DNA from: Pelecanus crispus
Lineage: Eukaryota; Chordata; Aves; Pelecaniformes; Pelecanidae
DNA: 64,000 bases
Assembly (NCBI RefSeq): GCF_030463565.1
Contig: NC_134646.1
Location: 11,436,001 to 11,500,000, forward strand
Reading direction: 5' to 3'
A model generated the notes under the pieces. The model did not search any database, was not told where the DNA came from, and worked only from the letters and a program-made list of their open reading frames with translations. Every line of letters starts with the position of its first letter. Within the stretch, counting starts at the first letter, position 1. Both the position numbers and the translations under genes were made by a program. Below are positions 62,461 to 64,000 of the stretch, one piece after another.

Positions 62461-64000
62461 AAGCTAAGTAAATGTACTGTCATGTATATACTATAAAATG
62501 CATCAGCTTTTTTAATAATCTCTGTGCAGTACTGGACAGTATGCACTGGTGACCAGCTGAGATATCAAATTAGGCTTCCACTAGTGGACTTCATGAAGGG
62601 AATTGATAGGGGCCTAATACAAAGGCACAGGGTGAAACATCGCCTCACACCTTTTCAGCACAGATTAGGTAAACCCCAAGAGGGTTAGTATGCATTATTG
62701 CAGAAGAGCTGTGATATTTCACTGTTCATAAGGAGAAGAATTTGAGAAGTCAGGAGAAGAACTTTAGTGATAAAGGGACAGAGAAAACTAGTATTCCTTC
62801 TGAGCCTATGCAGAGTGACAGCTAAATCCTGTTTTGAAGATCACTTGGGCTAAGAGTCTATCTCGGATAAAGTGAGAGTGAACATGAAAATGGCTTAGAA
62901 AACTGCTTTGGCTCAAACTGAGGGTGGTTTCTTTTTCTTTTTTTCTCTTCTTTCCTTGGGCTGCATGCTTAATAATGTTCACATCTCAATGGTCCAGATA
63001 GGACTTTGAAGTTGAGATTTGGAAGAGCCGAATATTGAAGACGTTTGAGTCTTTATTCATGTTCTCATGCAGATGAAGTCAGTCTTATCCAAGGCAGCAC
63101 ACCAATTACTTAGCAAGAAAGAAGGATAACTTTATGAAACAAAGTCCAATTCTTCAGCAGATAAAGTCTTCTACAAAGGAAGTTAACATAGTTATCCTTA
63201 TTTACCAACACAAAACATGAATCATAGCGAAATTAGTAACTTGCTCAAGGATCATCTAACCAAATAGATAGTTGTTCTGGTAATGGAGCTCTGAAGAGGA
63301 GGTCTGGTTCCCTACGTCACGCCCATCTTGCATCTAACCAGCTTTTTTAAGAAAAACTACCGCAGAAGAAATGAAAAATGCCATTTAATTCCAAGTAAGA
63401 GCCAAAGTTATGAAAAAATGACACGTGTTGGGGGGGTGGGAACCCTCTCAATAACAATACTACAAAAATACTTTGTCAACATTTAATTTGTATTTTTGCT
63501 TTTTATTACATCATTTACTCAGTAATACATATGAACATGTTCACTCATTGCTCTAACAGCTTGGTGTATGGCTCTTCTCCCTTAATTAAATTAAGAAAGA
63601 ATACATTATTTAAAAATGGTTTTAGGCCTAATCTTTGCTTTGATCTAAACTGTCTTTCAAACCAATTAGGGTTCATGCACATAGAAATTTTTATTTTCTC
63701 CTTCTGAAACATGAAAAGGAAGCAAATTGGGAATATGCTTCAGAAATGCAACGCTACCAAGTATCTGATTCAAAGCACCTGCGTTCAGGAAATTCAGATG
63801 CAGATATCAAATTTAATATTTAACTCCTTTCCTAGTTTTTGGTTTCATTTGAGGGAGGGGTGGGGGCTTGTTTTCCTTCAAAATCTGCAAAGTTAAGTTT
63901 GTGAAGAGCTCATATTGCCTGCTGGCCTATCCAGTAGTAAAACGTGAACAAATAGGAATGAACTAGTGGCTTTTGCCATGAGCTTTTATACCTATACTGT

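Larger units (their letters stand above)
58810..64000 (+). other. PCDH10: PCDH10 intron 3, continuing past the window
   Basis: The intron starts at GTAAGTC. The mammalian terminal exon, whose protein begins GMDLFSNCTEEC, was looked for by eye and not found, so the intron probably runs beyond 64,000. It contains a candidate alternative terminal exon (59,884-60,116), a T16 run (60,285-60,300), an A17-like run (61,087-61,102) and regulatory-looking DNA near 62,190-62,460. The remainder is unremarkable AT-rich DNA. Confidence 0.75.

Noticed and set aside
62452..62508. Second possible alternative exon after TGTGCTGCAG in intron 3
   Set aside because: The frame would be in phase with exon 3 but adds only about 18 residues, the pyrimidine tract is interrupted, and no conserved content is visible.
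1..64000. tRNA, rRNA, CRISPR arrays, bacterial operons, CR1 elements with the usual octamer 3' end, and intact retroviral genes
   Set aside because: Looked for by eye on both strands and not found; small or degraded copies could be missed without a search tool.

Overview
The window is vertebrate nuclear DNA, most likely from a bird or another sauropsid. It holds one gene that can be named with confidence: the 5' two-thirds of PCDH10 (OL-protocadherin, a non-clustered delta-2 protocadherin) on the + strand at the right-hand side. The sauropsid call rests on three points. The protein is close to mammalian PCDH10 but lacks the long glycine insert that mammals carry in cadherin repeat 2. No mammalian SINE or LINE was recognised. 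The flanks are AT-rich and look repeat-poor, while the promoter and exon 1 are extremely GC-rich. The species is not determined.

Layout. Positions 1 to about 43,500 are AT-rich intergenic DNA with no convincing gene. They contain homopolymer runs, a 154-bp G/T-only-like tract (13,418-13,571), GC-richer blocks that may be old repeats (8,455-8,880; 34,870-36,860), and a scatter of short ORFs, a few of which sit behind splice-acceptor-like sequences. A small isolated CpG-rich island lies at 43,690-44,020. Between 47,930 and 49,745 are two stretches that read like conserved regulatory DNA. A large CpG-island complex follows (49,745-52,830) and contains the PCDH10 core promoter, with two TGACGT (CRE-type) motifs and two CCAAT boxes. 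The 5' leader (about 52,700-53,800) carries several upstream ORFs, including one of 55 codons.

The gene. A single giant exon (CDS 53,801-56,407, 869 codons) encodes the signal peptide, six cadherin repeats, a Gly-rich juxtamembrane linker, the transmembrane helix and the first 135 residues of the cytoplasmic tail. Two small exons (58,067-58,125 and 58,703-58,809) add the next 55 codons. The last coding exon or exons, which in mammals carry the WAVE-complex-binding end of the tail, are not seen and probably lie beyond position 64,000. Splice phases join cleanly: 0 after exon 1, 2 after exon 2 and 1 after exon 3.

Most notable for follow-up: a candidate alternative terminal exon at 59,884-60,116, which is in frame with exon 3, has a good acceptor, and has a poly(A) signal downstream; an 11-bp, 8-copy GC minisatellite starting 24 bp after the exon 1 splice donor, inside a reading frame that stays open for 200 codons if intron 1 is retained; and the upstream-ORF-laden leader. 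I found no sign of a wholly new biological system. Calls outside PCDH10 are low confidence and are marked so.
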